Assembly: GCA_017549325.1 (NCBI GenBank) | Contig: JAFYVA010000038.1 | Span: forward strand, 1 to 35,523 | Direction of reading: 5' to 3' | DNA from: Oscillospiraceae bacterium | GTDB lineage: Bacteria > Bacillota_A > Clostridia > Oscillospirales > Oscillospiraceae | Length of the DNA: 35,523 nt | In this document: positions 7,949 through 16,599 of the stretch, one piece after another | Layout: every line of letters starts with the position of its first letter | Position numbering within the stretch: position 1 is the stretch's first letter | The notes under the pieces: generated by a model | Database searches by the model: none | What the model was told of the DNA's origin: nothing | The model's input: the letters and a program-made list of their open reading frames with translations, nothing else | Position numbers and translations under genes: made by a program

Positions 7949-8461
7949 GTGTTTTCTGTTGGTGAACTGGTGATCTACGGCGGCGAAGGTGTCTGCCGCG
8001 TAGAGCGCATCGGGCCCAGCACCCTCAGCTGCGCCGACCGCAACCGAGAGTACTACACGCTCCGACCCGTCTATCATACCGGCGAGGTGACCACACCCGT
8101 GGATACCCGCGTGCTGATGCGCCCCGTGATGACGCTGCAGGAGGCAGAGGACTTTCTCATCGCGCTGCCACAGTTGGCGGCCGATGCACCGGGTGAGCTG
8201 AACCAGCGTACCGCCCGCGAGCACTATCAGGCGGTGGTCTCCTCCTTTGACTGCTGCCGCATGGCCGCCCTGCTGAAGATGCTGTACGCCAAGCGGGATA
8301 CGGCGCGGCGCAGCGGCAAAAAGGTCAGCCAGCTGGACGAACGCTACGGGAAGCGGGCCGAGGACCACCTCTACGAGGAGCTGGCCGCCGCGTTGGGCAT
8401 CGAAAAGAACGCCGTCTGCGCCCGCATCCGCCTCTGCTGCCCCGAGTGGCCGGAGAAATAA
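7949..8461 (+). CDS. CarD/CdnL-family transcription regulator
   Basis: 170 residues from a GTG start at 7949 (MFSVGELVIYGGEGVC), with AAAGGGGG nine bases upstream; a TTG at 7925 would add eight residues. The N-terminal RNA-polymerase-interacting Tudor-like domain (about 1-60; GELVIYGGEGVCRV opening and the EYYTLRPVY strand) is followed by an all-helical C-terminal domain (about 65-170) with a basic stretch (AKRDTARRSGKK). CarD/CdnL proteins bind the RNA polymerase beta subunit and stabilise promoter open complexes. Clostridia often carry several short paralogues. Stand-alone gene with its own promoter, sharing the downstream hairpin with argS. Family sure; regulon unknown. Confidence 0.85.
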   Translation: MFSVGELVIYGGEGVCRVERIGPSTLSCADRNREYYTLRPVYHTGEVTTPVDTRVLMRPVMTLQEAEDFLIALPQLAADAPGELNQRTAREHYQAVVSSFDCCRMAALLKMLYAKRDTARRSGKKVSQLDERYGKRAEDHLYEELAAALGIEKNAVCARIRLCCPEWPEK

Positions 8462-8468
8462 CGATAAA

Positions 8469-8494
8469 AAAAGAGAGCCGTTCGGCTCTCTTTT
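8469..8494. terminator. Bidirectional terminator between the CarD-like gene and argS
   Basis: AGAGAGCC/GGCTCTCT stem with a four-base loop, flanked by A-run and T-run, sitting between two convergent genes. Confidence 0.88.
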
Positions 8495-8511
8495 CTCTTT
8501 ATGCGCGTCTG

Positions 8512-10254
8512 TTACATCTTCTCCGGTGCCGTGCAGCCAATGAGGGTCATGGCGTTATAGAGCACGGCGCGGGCAGTATCGGCCAGCTTCAGGCGGGCGT
8601 ACAGGACAGCCTCTTCCTCGCCCTTGATGCGGCAGGCATTGTAGAAGCGGTGGAAGGCGGCGGAGAGCTCCACCAGATAGCGGTTGATGTGGCTGGGATC
8701 GTAGTTCTGGGCGGCAAGGCGAACCGCCTCGCCATAGCGGGCCAGCTCCTTGATGAGGGCGATCTCCGTCTCGGAGGAGAGGAGCGTCAGATCCACATCG
8801 GCGGCAGACTTCACATCGTAGCCCTCGGCTGCCAGATTCTTCAGCAGCGTGCAGATACGGGCGTGGGCGTACTGGACGTAGTACACGGGGTTCTCACTGT
8901 CCTCACGGACGGCAAGACCGAGGTCAAACTCCATCTGCGTCTCGGGCTTGGCGTTGAAGAAATAGCGGCAGGCATCCACCGGCACCATGTCGAGGAGGTC
9001 GGTAAGGCTGACAGCCTTGCCGGTACGCTTGGACATACGCACCACCTCGCCGTTCTCCACCAGCTTTACCAGCTGCATCAGCACGATGTCAAGGCGGTTC
9101 TCACCGTCGAGACCGAGGGCATCCATCGCGCCCTTGATGCGGGCCACATGGCCGTGGTGGTCGGCGCCCCAGATGTTGATGACCTTATCGAAGCCGCGGA
9201 CGGCGAACTTATTGCGGTGGTAGGCGATATCGGCGGCGAAGTAGGTATAGAAGCCGTTGGCGCGGCGCAGCACATCGTCCTTCAGCTCCAGCTTCTCAAT
9301 GTCGGCTTCCTTCTTGCCTGCCTTGAGAAGATTCTCCCGCATGATCTCGGCAGTCTTGAGCCACAGAGCACCGTCCTTTTCGTAGGTGTAGCCGCGCTTG
9401 GACAGCTCCTCCACCGTGTCGGCCACATAGCCGCTGTTGTGGAGGGAGGACTCGAAGAACCACTCGTCATAGTGGATGCCGTAGCGCTCCAGATCGGACT
9501 TCATCTTGGGGATGTTGTGCTGGAGGCCAAACTGGGCCAGTGCATCGTGACGGGCCTGCTCGTCGGCGTTGACGAAAGCCTCGCCGTGGAGCTCATAGAA
9601 CTTCTTTGCCAGCTCGCGGATATCGTCGCCCTGATAGCCGTCCTCGGGGAAGGCGATGGCATCCTCGCCGTGGATGATCTGGAGATAGCGGGCCTCGAGG
9701 CTCTTGGCAAACTTGTCGATCTGGTTGCCGGCATCGTTGACATAGAACTCGCGCCACACCTCGGCACCGGACTTTGCCAGCACGGCGGCCAGCGTATCGC
9801 CCAGCACGCCGCCGCGGGCGTTGCCCATGTGCATGGGGCCGGTGGGGTTGGCGGAGACAAACTCCACCATGTACTTCTTGCCGCGGAGCATATCGCCGCA
9901 GCCGTAGTCGGCGCCGGCGTTCTCAATGGCGGCCACGGTGTCGCCAAACCACTTGCTGCCCAGACGGAAGTTCAAAAAGCCGGGGCCGGCAATCTCCACG
10001 GCGGTGAAGTAGCTGCCCTCCAGCGCCATGTTCTGCGTCAAGATGGTGGCCACCTCGCGGGGGTTTTTCTTCATGGCCTTGGCAGCGGCAAGGCAGAAAG
10101 TGGTGGTATAGTCGCCGTTGGCGGTATCCTTGGGGATCTCCACGGCAGGCTTGACGGTCACGCCCTCGGGCAGCAGACCGGCGGCAACGGCAGTTTCATA
10201 GGCATTCCATGTCAGGCTCAGCACCTGATCCTTGGCTTTCTGGATCATATTCAT
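8512..10254 (-). CDS. argS: Arginyl-tRNA synthetase
   Basis: 580 residues, standard for class Ia arginyl-tRNA synthetase. It has the Add1 N-terminal tRNA-binding domain (about 1-90), the Rossmann core with SANPTGPMHMGNARGG containing the HIGH-type H142MGN145, the KMSKS-like RMSKRTGK (from residue 406), and the DALR anticodon-binding helical domain (about 455-580) ending in M. The ATG at 10254 follows AAGGAGAG. It starts 15 bases after the murI stop on the same strand, forming a murI-argS pair that ends at the bidirectional terminator. Nothing is missing. High confidence. Confidence 0.97.
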   Translation of the reverse strand: MNMIQKAKDQVLSLTWNAYETAVAAGLLPEGVTVKPAVEIPKDTANGDYTTTFCLAAAKAMKKNPREVATILTQNMALEGSYFTAVEIAGPGFLNFRLGSKWFGDTVAAIENAGADYGCGDMLRGKKYMVEFVSANPTGPMHMGNARGGVLGDTLAAVLAKSGAEVWREFYVNDAGNQIDKFAKSLEARYLQIIHGEDAIAFPEDGYQGDDIRELAKKFYELHGEAFVNADEQARHDALAQFGLQHNIPKMKSDLERYGIHYDEWFFESSLHNSGYVADTVEELSKRGYTYEKDGALWLKTAEIMRENLLKAGKKEADIEKLELKDDVLRRANGFYTYFAADIAYHRNKFAVRGFDKVINIWGADHHGHVARIKGAMDALGLDGENRLDIVLMQLVKLVENGEVVRMSKRTGKAVSLTDLLDMVPVDACRYFFNAKPETQMEFDLGLAVREDSENPVYYVQYAHARICTLLKNLAAEGYDVKSAADVDLTLLSSETEIALIKELARYGEAVRLAAQNYDPSHINRYLVELSAAFHRFYNACRIKGEEEAVLYARLKLADTARAVLYNAMTLIGCTAPEKM

Positions 10255-10269
10255 AGTACATCTCTCTCC

Positions 10270-11079
10270 TTAGTACAGATCAATATCCACACCCTCCACG
10301 GGAGGGACTTCTTCATTGAGGAATCGGCCTGCCAGCGTGGCAAAGTCGCCGGTGATATCGCTGGCATAGAGTTGGTAGGTACCCTGCCGCTCGGGGGCAA
10401 GGGCATCGGTGGCGGTAAGGGTACGCTTGAGTTCCCATGCAGACTCGGCGCCGGCGTTGATGAGCTCCACACCCGGGCCCATGATCTTGCCCACCACCTC
10501 GGTCAGCAGGGGATAGTGGGTACAGCCCATGATGAGGGTGTCCACTCCCGCCTCACGCAGGGGGGCGAGGTACTCCTCGGCGATCTGCTCCACCACCTTG
10601 TCACCGACACTGAACCGACCGTTCTCCACCAGGGGCACGAACAGGGGGCAGGCTGCGCCGATGACCTCCACCGTGGGGTCGATGGCGGCAATGGTGCGCT
10701 CATACTGTCCCGAACGGACGGAGGCGGAGGTGGCAATGAGTCCCACCTTTTTGCTCCGGGTCAGCTTCACCGCGCGGCGGCAAGCGGGCTCCACCACGCC
10801 TAAGATGGGCAGGTCGGACTCAGCCTTCAGCTGGGGAAGCGCCGTAGTGGACACGGTACCGCAGGCCACCACCACAGCCTTGATGTCGAACGAGCGCAGG
10901 AACTTCACATCCTGCCGGGCGTACTTGAGCAAAATCTCCGGCGAACGGCCGCCGTAGGGGACACGGGACGTGTCTCCGAAGTATATAATGTTTTCAGAGG
11001 GCAAGATGTTCCGAATCTCAGCCACGGCGGTCAATCCACCGAGACCGGAGTCGAACACACCGATGGGACGCTGGTCCAT
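10270..11079 (-). CDS. murI: Glutamate racemase
   Basis: 269 residues. Converts L- to D-glutamate for peptidoglycan through two catalytic Cys. The N-terminal GVFDSGLGGLT (7-17, Asp10-Ser11), the first catalytic Cys73 in VVACGTVS, and the second in MGCTHYP (Cys186, Thr187, His188) are all present. The residue after Cys73 is Gly where most racemases have Asn (ACNT), a variant I believe also occurs in other Clostridia. ATG at 11079 follows AAAGGAG; a good promoter lies at 11111-11139. First gene of murI-argS. Strong family call; the Asn-to-Gly change leaves a small chance of a paralogue with altered activity. Confidence 0.92.
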   Translation of the reverse strand: MDQRPIGVFDSGLGGLTAVAEIRNILPSENIIYFGDTSRVPYGGRSPEILLKYARQDVKFLRSFDIKAVVVACGTVSTTALPQLKAESDLPILGVVEPACRRAVKLTRSKKVGLIATSASVRSGQYERTIAAIDPTVEVIGAACPLFVPLVENGRFSVGDKVVEQIAEEYLAPLREAGVDTLIMGCTHYPLLTEVVGKIMGPGVELINAGAESAWELKRTLTATDALAPERQGTYQLYASDITGDFATLAGRFLNEEVPPVEGVDIDLY

Positions 11080-11110
11080 ATACCCACTCCTTTACACTGT
11101 CAATCAGTTT

Positions 11111-11139
11111 ATTATACTATGTTCCACGCGGCGGCACAA
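11111..11139 (-). promoter_or_regulatory. Promoter of murI-argS
   Basis: Minus strand: -35 TTGTGC (11134-11139), 17-base spacer, perfect -10 TATAAT (11111-11116). Divergent from the promoter at 11173-11202. Confidence 0.7.
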
Positions 11140-11172
11140 GTCAAATTTTCCCGTCTTTACCCGTTTTTTTAT

Positions 11173-11202
11173 ATGGCAATCCCCCAAAAGCTGTGGTATA
11201 AT
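11173..11202 (+). promoter_or_regulatory. Promoter of the hypothetical gene at 11245
   Basis: -35 ATGGCA (11173-11178), 18 bases, extended -10 TGG-TATAAT (10-mer box at 11197-11202). Confidence 0.6.
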
Positions 11203-11244
11203 CGACACAATCCTGTATTTTGTATCGTCACGGGAGGTGGCATC

Positions 11245-11658
11245 ATGGAATTGAAACTGACGCAAAAGCAGTTCCGGCGTCTGCTGGATCTGGTGTATAT
11301 CGGCAACTGGGTCTTGAACTCCACCCGCGGCAACGACCGCATCCGGGAGTATGACGATGTGGAGAGCCGCGTGTTCGCTCACTGTCTGACACAGGGCATG
11401 GCCCCCCTCACGGAGCTGTACGAGGGCGAGCTGATCCCCAGCCGCGCCTTTGCCGAGGGCGGCATCCACGAGGCCATCATGGCCTATGAGGACACCGTTT
11501 TCTTTGAAATTCTGGCCCAGGAGCTGGCGCTGCGGGATATGAACGACCCGCCCGTCACCCCGGAGAACTACGATGAGATCATGGCCCGTATGGAGACATA
11601 TCTGGGCGAATTTGAGATGAACGGCACGGATAATATCACAGTGGATATTCAGGAGTAA
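11245..11658 (+). CDS. Conserved-looking hypothetical protein
   Basis: 137 residues from the ATG at 11245, preceded by GGGAGGTGG; longer frames reaching back to 11119 run through the promoter and are rejected. Soluble, acidic and mainly helical by eye, with an aromatic-rich N-terminal segment (FRRLLDLVYIGNWVLN) and a C-terminal acidic tail. No signal peptide, membrane helix or metal motif. I do not recognise the family. It has its own promoter and a strong terminator, so it is a single-gene unit between murI and thyA; context does not suggest a role. Good RBS, promoter, terminator and codon use support that it is real. Confidence 0.8.
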   Translation: MELKLTQKQFRRLLDLVYIGNWVLNSTRGNDRIREYDDVESRVFAHCLTQGMAPLTELYEGELIPSRAFAEGGIHEAIMAYEDTVFFEILAQELALRDMNDPPVTPENYDEIMARMETYLGEFEMNGTDNITVDIQE

Positions 11659-11682
11659 AATTACTGGCGCAAAATCTTAACC

Positions 11683-11717
11683 AACAGGCCCCTTGCAAGG
11701 CAAGGGGCCTGTTTTTC
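11683..11717 (+). terminator. Terminator of the hypothetical gene
   Basis: 13-bp perfect GC-rich stem (11683-11695 with 11701-11713), five-base loop, then T-rich tail. Confidence 0.92.
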
Positions 11718-11826
11718 TTTTGTCCGCCAAAAGTTTCTTGCAATCATCCCTGTAATATAATATTATTAGCTTGTATTATTGCGCTTTGTAATATGGAAAA
11801 CATTTATCTATATAGGAGGAGCCCTT

Positions 11827-12657
11827 ATGAGCCGCGCTGATGAGATTTTCCGTCAAAATTGCATTGATATTCTGACCAACGGTGTGTGGGATACCGACCA
11901 GGCTGTCCGCCCCCGCTGGGAGGACGGTACTCCCGCCCACACGGTAAAGAAGTTCGGCATCGTCAACCGCTATGACCTGCGTGAAGAGTTCCCCATTCTG
12001 ACGCTGCGCCGCACCTATCTGAAAACGTGCATCGATGAGCTGCTGTGGATCTGGCAGAAGAAGTCCAACAACATCCACGACCTCAACGGCCACATCTGGG
12101 ACAGTTGGGCCGACGAGACCGGTTCCATCGGCAAGGCCTACGGCTACCAGCTGGCGCAAAAGCACATCTACACCGAGGGCGAGTTCGATCAGGTGGATCG
12201 CGTGCTCTATGACCTCAAGCATAATCCCGCCTCCCGCCGCATTATGACCAACCTCTATAACTTCAGTGACCTCCATGAGATGGCACTGTATCCCTGCGCC
12301 TACTCCATGACCTTCAACGTCTCGGGCAACACCCTCAACGCCATTTTGAACCAGCGCTCCCAGGATATGCTGGCGGCCAACAACTGGAACGTGGCCCAGT
12401 ACAGCGTGCTGGTACACATGATGGCGCAGGTGTCCGGCCTGCAGGTGGGCGAGTTGGTACACGTCATCGCCGACGCCCACATCTACGACCGCCATGTTCC
12501 CATCGTGGAGAAGATGCTGGAAAAGGAGGGCAAGCCCGCCCCCAGGTTCATCATGGACTCCTCCGTCACCGATTTCTACAGTTTCAGTCGCGACAGCTTC
12601 TCGCTGGAGGGCTACGAGCCCCACCCCTTTGAGGACAAGATCCCCGTGGCCGTGTAA
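11827..12657 (+). CDS. thyA: Thymidylate synthase (phi3T/B. subtilis ThyA-like type)
   Basis: 276 residues from the ATG at 11827, with AGGAGGAG upstream. Makes dTMP from dUMP using methylene-tetrahydrofolate, leaving dihydrofolate. Recognisable parts: ELLWIWQKKSNNIHDLN (71-87), the SRR phosphate loop (137-139), catalytic Cys157 in ALYPCAYS, QRSQD (176-180), Asn188 and IADAHIY (214-220). The usual PPCH is YPCA, so the His after the Cys is lost. The same region reads TPCV in the B. subtilis/phage phi3T ThyA as I remember it, placing this protein with that divergent subgroup. The product dihydrofolate is the substrate of the next gene, 11 bases downstream: thyA-folA-recG operon. Confidence 0.93.
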   Translation: MSRADEIFRQNCIDILTNGVWDTDQAVRPRWEDGTPAHTVKKFGIVNRYDLREEFPILTLRRTYLKTCIDELLWIWQKKSNNIHDLNGHIWDSWADETGSIGKAYGYQLAQKHIYTEGEFDQVDRVLYDLKHNPASRRIMTNLYNFSDLHEMALYPCAYSMTFNVSGNTLNAILNQRSQDMLAANNWNVAQYSVLVHMMAQVSGLQVGELVHVIADAHIYDRHVPIVEKMLEKEGKPAPRFIMDSSVTDFYSFSRDSFSLEGYEPHPFEDKIPVAV

Positions 12658-12668
12658 GGAGTATACCT

Positions 12669-13256
12669 ATGTTTGCTATTGTTTGTGTATCGGAAAACTG
12701 GGGCATCGGTAAGAACGGTGAGCTGCTGTTCCATATCAAGGACGACCTCAAGCGTTTCCGCGAGCTGACGCTGGACAAGAGCGTCATCATGGGCCGCAAG
12801 ACGCTGGAGAGTCTCCCCGGCGGCAAAGGGCTGCCCCGCCGCCATAATGTGGTACTGACCACCAACCGCGACTATACCGCCGAGAACGCCGAGATCATCC
12901 ACTTCCCCGTGGAGGCCGTGTTTGCCGGCGGCGAGGATGCTGCCGTCATCGGCGGTGAGCAGATCTACCGTCTGCTGCTGCCCCTGTGCGACAAAGTCTA
13001 TGTTACAAAAGTGTTCGCCGCCCCCGAGGCCGACGCCTTCTTCCCCGATCTGGATGCCGATCCCAAGTGGCAGGTGGAGTGCGAGGGCGAGATCTTCGAA
13101 GAGGACGGCCTGCGCTGGCAGTATGTGGACTATGTCCCCGCCGATGAGGAAGAGGACGAGGAGATTGCCGCACTGCTGGACACCCGCAGCGACGAGCCGA
13201 CGGAGTTTTATCCCCAGCCGGATCTGAGCGAGTTCTCCCAGTTCCACGGTTTCTGA
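12669..13256 (+). CDS. folA: Dihydrofolate reductase with acidic C-terminal tail
   Basis: 195 residues, about 30-35 longer than typical chromosomal DHFR. The fold covers about 1-157: AIVCVSENWGIGKNGELL (3-20), the catalytic acid expected at Asp26 in KDDLKRF, MGRKTLESLPGG (41-52) and the VIGGEQIYR NADPH motif (93-101). It regenerates tetrahydrofolate from the dihydrofolate produced by the adjacent thyA. Residues 158-195 form an unusual acidic, probably disordered tail (EEEDEE) ending in Phe. The FHIKDD active-site stretch lacks the usual Pro before the acid. The stop is one base from the recG start, so translation is likely coupled. Confidence 0.92.
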   Translation: MFAIVCVSENWGIGKNGELLFHIKDDLKRFRELTLDKSVIMGRKTLESLPGGKGLPRRHNVVLTTNRDYTAENAEIIHFPVEAVFAGGEDAAVIGGEQIYRLLLPLCDKVYVTKVFAAPEADAFFPDLDADPKWQVECEGEIFEEDGLRWQYVDYVPADEEEDEEIAALLDTRSDEPTEFYPQPDLSEFSQFHGF

Positions 13257-13257
13257 T

Positions 13258-15312
13258 ATGGCCACACTGCAGACCGATGTGCGCACCATAAAGGGCATTG
13301 GCGAGAGCCGTGCCAAGGCGCTGGAAAAGCTGGATATCCGCACGCTCCATCAGCTCATCACCTATCTCCCCCGCCGACACGAGGATCGCCGCCGTATCTA
13401 CCCCGTGGCGCAGCTGAGCGTGGGCGAAACCGCCTGCTGCCGCGCCATGATCGCCGACAACCCCACGGTGCAGCGCATCAGCGGCGGCCGAACGGTGGTG
13501 AAGGTGCGGGCGGTAGACGAGAGCGGGCGGTTGGATGTGACGTTCTTCAATCAGGATTACCGCGCCCGCCAGCTCCGAAAGGGAGAGAGCTTCGTTTTCT
13601 GCGGCAAGGTGGAGGGCAACCTCCTGCGCCGCCAGATGACCAACCCCATTCTGGAGCGGGATGGCGAGAACCGCCTGACAGGGCGCATTGTGCCCATTTA
13701 TCCCCTCACCGCCGGAATCAGCCAGCCGCTGCTGCAAAGCGCCATGCGGCAGGGTCTCGATGCCTGCGGTGAAATTCTCCCCGATGTGCTCCCCGACGAG
13801 GTGCGGCGTGCCCACAGCCTCTGCCACAGCAGCTACGCCTACGAGCACATCCACTTCCCCACCGATTTCGAAACGCTGTCCTCTGCCCGCCGCCGTCTGG
13901 CCTTTGAAGAGCTGTTCGTGCTGACTTGCGCCCTCCATCTCCTGCGGCAGCGCCGCACCGATGTACAGGGCCCGCAGATGGCCGCAGTGGACATGAGCGG
14001 ATTTTATTCTGCCCTGCCCTTCACCCTTACTGACGACCAGAACAAGGCCATCGACGACGCCATCGCAGACATGACCGCCCTGCGGCCCATGAACCGCCTC
14101 TGTCAGGGCGATGTGGGCAGCGGCAAGACCATGGTGGCCGCCGCCTGCGCCTACTTCGCCGCCCAAAACGGCTGGCAGTCGGCACTGATGGCACCCACCG
14201 AGGTGCTGGCGCGACAGCACTACAAGACCCTCGCTCCCCTCTTTGAGCGATTGGGCCTCACCTGCGCCCTGCTGACGGGCTCTACCCGCGCCGCCGAGCG
14301 AAAAAAACTTCTCGCCGCCTTGGAGGCAGGAGAGATTCACCTGCTCCTTGGCACCCACGCTCTTTTGACGGAGGATGTGGTGTATCACAAGCTGGGATTG
14401 GTCATCACCGATGAGCAGCACCGCTTCGGCGTGGCACAGCGCGCCGCACTGGGACACAAAGGCGAGCATCCCCATCTGCTGGTGCTCTCCGCCACCCCCA
14501 TCCCCCGCACGCTGGCACTGATCCTCTACGGTGATCTGGACGTATCCCTCATCCGTCAGCTGCCCCCGGGACGCAAGGCGGTGGAGACCTTCCGCATTCG
14601 TGAAAAGCTGCGCCCGCGGCTCAACGCCTTTATCCGCAAGCAGGTGGAGGAGGGGCATCAGGTGTTCATCATCTGCCCGCTGGTGGGCGAGGAAGATATG
14701 CTGCCCGACGAGCGCAAGGCGGTGACGGCCTACACGAAGAAATTGCGCGAAGAGGTGTTCCCCGACCTGAAGATCGCCTCCCTTCACGGCAAGATGAAAC
14801 CAAAAGAAAAGGACGCCGTCATGTCCTCCTTTGCCGCAGGAGAAACGGATATCCTCGTCTCCACCACGGTGGTGGAGGTGGGCGTGGACGTGCCCAACGC
14901 CACGCTGATGGTGGTGGAAAATGCCGAGTTTTTCGGTTTAAGTCAGCTCCACCAGCTCCGCGGCCGCGTGGGCCGGGGCGAGGCCCAGTCCTACTGCATC
15001 CTCCTCTCCGATACGGAGAACGCCGAGACGCTGGAGCGGCTCAACGCCTTCAAGTCCACCACCGACGGCTTTGCCATTGCCGAGGCGGATTTGAAGCTGC
15101 GTGGCCCCGGCGACTTCTTCGGCGCGCGGCAGCACGGTCTGCCGGAGTTAAAGCTGGCCGATCTCAGCTGCGACGTGCGCCTTCTGGACGAGGCGCAGAC
15201 GGCGGCGAAGGCGCTGCTGGAAGCCGATCCGGAGCTGACGGACAGCCGCCACACCCTGCTGCAGGAGCGGGTTCGCGCACTCCTTGTCACCTCCGCCGAG
15301 GGGTTGAACTGA
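13258..15312 (+). CDS. recG: ATP-dependent DNA helicase RecG
   Basis: 684 residues, normal for RecG, which remodels stalled replication forks and Holliday junctions. The N-terminal wedge/OB domain (about 50-150) is followed by the helicase core: GDVGSGKT (284-291), the DEQH box (385-388) with HRFGV, SATPIPRT (411-418), and the C-terminal lobe with STTVVEVGVDVP, QLHQLRGRVGRG and the RecG C-terminal TRG region (LRGPGDFFGARQHG). ATG at 13258, one base after the folA stop. Last gene of the thyA-folA-recG operon, ending at a bidirectional terminator. High confidence. Confidence 0.97.
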   Translation: MATLQTDVRTIKGIGESRAKALEKLDIRTLHQLITYLPRRHEDRRRIYPVAQLSVGETACCRAMIADNPTVQRISGGRTVVKVRAVDESGRLDVTFFNQDYRARQLRKGESFVFCGKVEGNLLRRQMTNPILERDGENRLTGRIVPIYPLTAGISQPLLQSAMRQGLDACGEILPDVLPDEVRRAHSLCHSSYAYEHIHFPTDFETLSSARRRLAFEELFVLTCALHLLRQRRTDVQGPQMAAVDMSGFYSALPFTLTDDQNKAIDDAIADMTALRPMNRLCQGDVGSGKTMVAAACAYFAAQNGWQSALMAPTEVLARQHYKTLAPLFERLGLTCALLTGSTRAAERKKLLAALEAGEIHLLLGTHALLTEDVVYHKLGLVITDEQHRFGVAQRAALGHKGEHPHLLVLSATPIPRTLALILYGDLDVSLIRQLPPGRKAVETFRIREKLRPRLNAFIRKQVEEGHQVFIICPLVGEEDMLPDERKAVTAYTKKLREEVFPDLKIASLHGKMKPKEKDAVMSSFAAGETDILVSTTVVEVGVDVPNATLMVVENAEFFGLSQLHQLRGRVGRGEAQSYCILLSDTENAETLERLNAFKSTTDGFAIAEADLKLRGPGDFFGARQHGLPELKLADLSCDVRLLDEAQTAAKALLEADPELTDSRHTLLQERVRALLVTSAEGLN

Positions 15313-15323
15313 ACGCATCATAA

Positions 15324-15351
15324 AAAAAGAGACCCTCTCGGGTCTCTTTTT
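15324..15351. terminator. Bidirectional terminator between recG and the flavodiiron gene
   Basis: AAAAAGAGACCC/GGGTCTCTTTTT stem with a TCTC loop between convergent genes; it ends two bases before the flavodiiron stop codon. Confidence 0.92.
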
Positions 15352-15352
15352 A

Positions 15353-16567
15353 TCATGCCTGTACCGATTCCACAATGGCATCGGCCAGCACTTCCAGCTC
15401 GGCAGCCTTGTCAGCACCCATGGAGGAGGCGATGCTAAGGCGCTCGTTCAGGACGGTCATATTCTTCAGTTCCTCATTGATGAACTTCTGCATCAGATCT
15501 CCGGACTTGCTGGCCCAGGAGCCGTTCTCGATGAGGGCGAAGGTACGGTTCTGCAGATTCAGAGCCTTCATATCCATCAGGAAGTTGTGCATCACAGGAT
15601 AGATGCCCAGATTGTAGGTAACGGAGGCCAGTACGATATGGCTGTACTTCCACGCCTCGGAGATGAGGTAGGAAACGTGGGTGTTGGACACGTCGCAGAC
15701 GGTCACATTGGTCACGCCCTTGTCGCAGAGCTTGGCGGCCAGTGCCTGTGCGGCGGCCTCGGTGTTGCCGTACATGGAGGCGTAGGCGATCAGCACACCC
15801 TTCTCCTCAGGCTCATAGCGGCTCCACTTGTCGTACTTGTCGATAAAGTAGCCGAAGTCCTTGCGCCACACGGGGCCATGGAGGGGGCAGATGAACTTGA
15901 TCTGGTCGATGATGGTGCCGGCCTTCTTCAGCAGCAGCTGAATGTGAGGGCCGTACTTGCCCACGATATTCACCAGATAGCGGCGGGCCTCGTCGATCCA
16001 GTCGCGGTCGAAGTTCACCTCGTCGGCGAACAGCTTGCCGTCCAGTGCGATGAAGCTGCCGAAGGCATCGGCAGAGAAGAGAACACCGCTGGTCACATCG
16101 AAGGTGACCATTGCCTCGGGCCAGTGGACCATGGGTGCGGCCACGAAGGTGACGGTGTGGCCGCCGAAGCAGTGGGTGTCGCCCTCTTCCACGATGCGGA
16201 TCTCGTGGTCATCGGGGTGGAAGCCGAACTGGCGCATCAGCATGAAGCCCTTCTCGGTGGAGATGATCTTCACCTTGGGCCAGCGGGCGAGAATCAGGTC
16301 GATGCTGGCGGCGTGGTCGGGCTCGAGATGATTGATGACCAGCCAGTCCAGAGACTTGTCGCCCAGCAGGTATTCCAGATTCTCCATCATCTGGCGGCTG
16401 ACGGACCAGTCCACGGTATCGAAGAGCACCGTCTCCTTGTCCAGCAGCAGGTAGGCGTTATAGCTGACCCCCTTGGGGATGGGATGGATATTTTCAAACA
16501 AATGGGTGCGGTGATCGTTGGCGCCGACCCAATAGAGATCGTCAGTAACTTTACGAACGTTGTACAT
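15353..16567 (-). CDS. Flavodiiron protein (FprA/ROO type, O2 or NO reductase)
   Basis: 404 residues, the class A flavodiiron layout without extra domains. The metallo-beta-lactamase-like half (1-250) has the full diiron ligand set: H80-x-E82-x-D84-H85, His148, Asp167 and His230. The flavodoxin half (from about 255) has the FMN loop SMYGNTE (264-270). Such proteins take electrons from rubredoxin and reduce O2 to water (or NO to N2O) in the cytosol of anaerobes. The start is 32 bases after the stop of the upstream gene, which itself ends in a rubredoxin domain, and has a strong AAAGGAGG site. The pair is almost surely an operon in which the fusion supplies electrons. O2 versus NO preference cannot be read. 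Confidence 0.95.
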   Translation of the reverse strand: MYNVRKVTDDLYWVGANDHRTHLFENIHPIPKGVSYNAYLLLDKETVLFDTVDWSVSRQMMENLEYLLGDKSLDWLVINHLEPDHAASIDLILARWPKVKIISTEKGFMLMRQFGFHPDDHEIRIVEEGDTHCFGGHTVTFVAAPMVHWPEAMVTFDVTSGVLFSADAFGSFIALDGKLFADEVNFDRDWIDEARRYLVNIVGKYGPHIQLLLKKAGTIIDQIKFICPLHGPVWRKDFGYFIDKYDKWSRYEPEEKGVLIAYASMYGNTEAAAQALAAKLCDKGVTNVTVCDVSNTHVSYLISEAWKYSHIVLASVTYNLGIYPVMHNFLMDMKALNLQNRTFALIENGSWASKSGDLMQKFINEELKNMTVLNERLSIASSMGADKAAELEVLADAIVESVQA

Positions 16568-16599
16568 AATTCGCTCCTCCTTTCCTTTCGTTCCTATGT

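Noticed and set aside
8446..10803. 785-codon plus-strand frame opposite argS and murI
   Set aside because: Same mirror effect; argS and murI motifs on the minus strand are complete.
11718..11826. Riboswitch or promoter upstream of thyA
   Set aside because: A TATAAT occurs at 11756-11761 but no convincing -35 box or conserved aptamer fold could be made out by eye; left unannotated.
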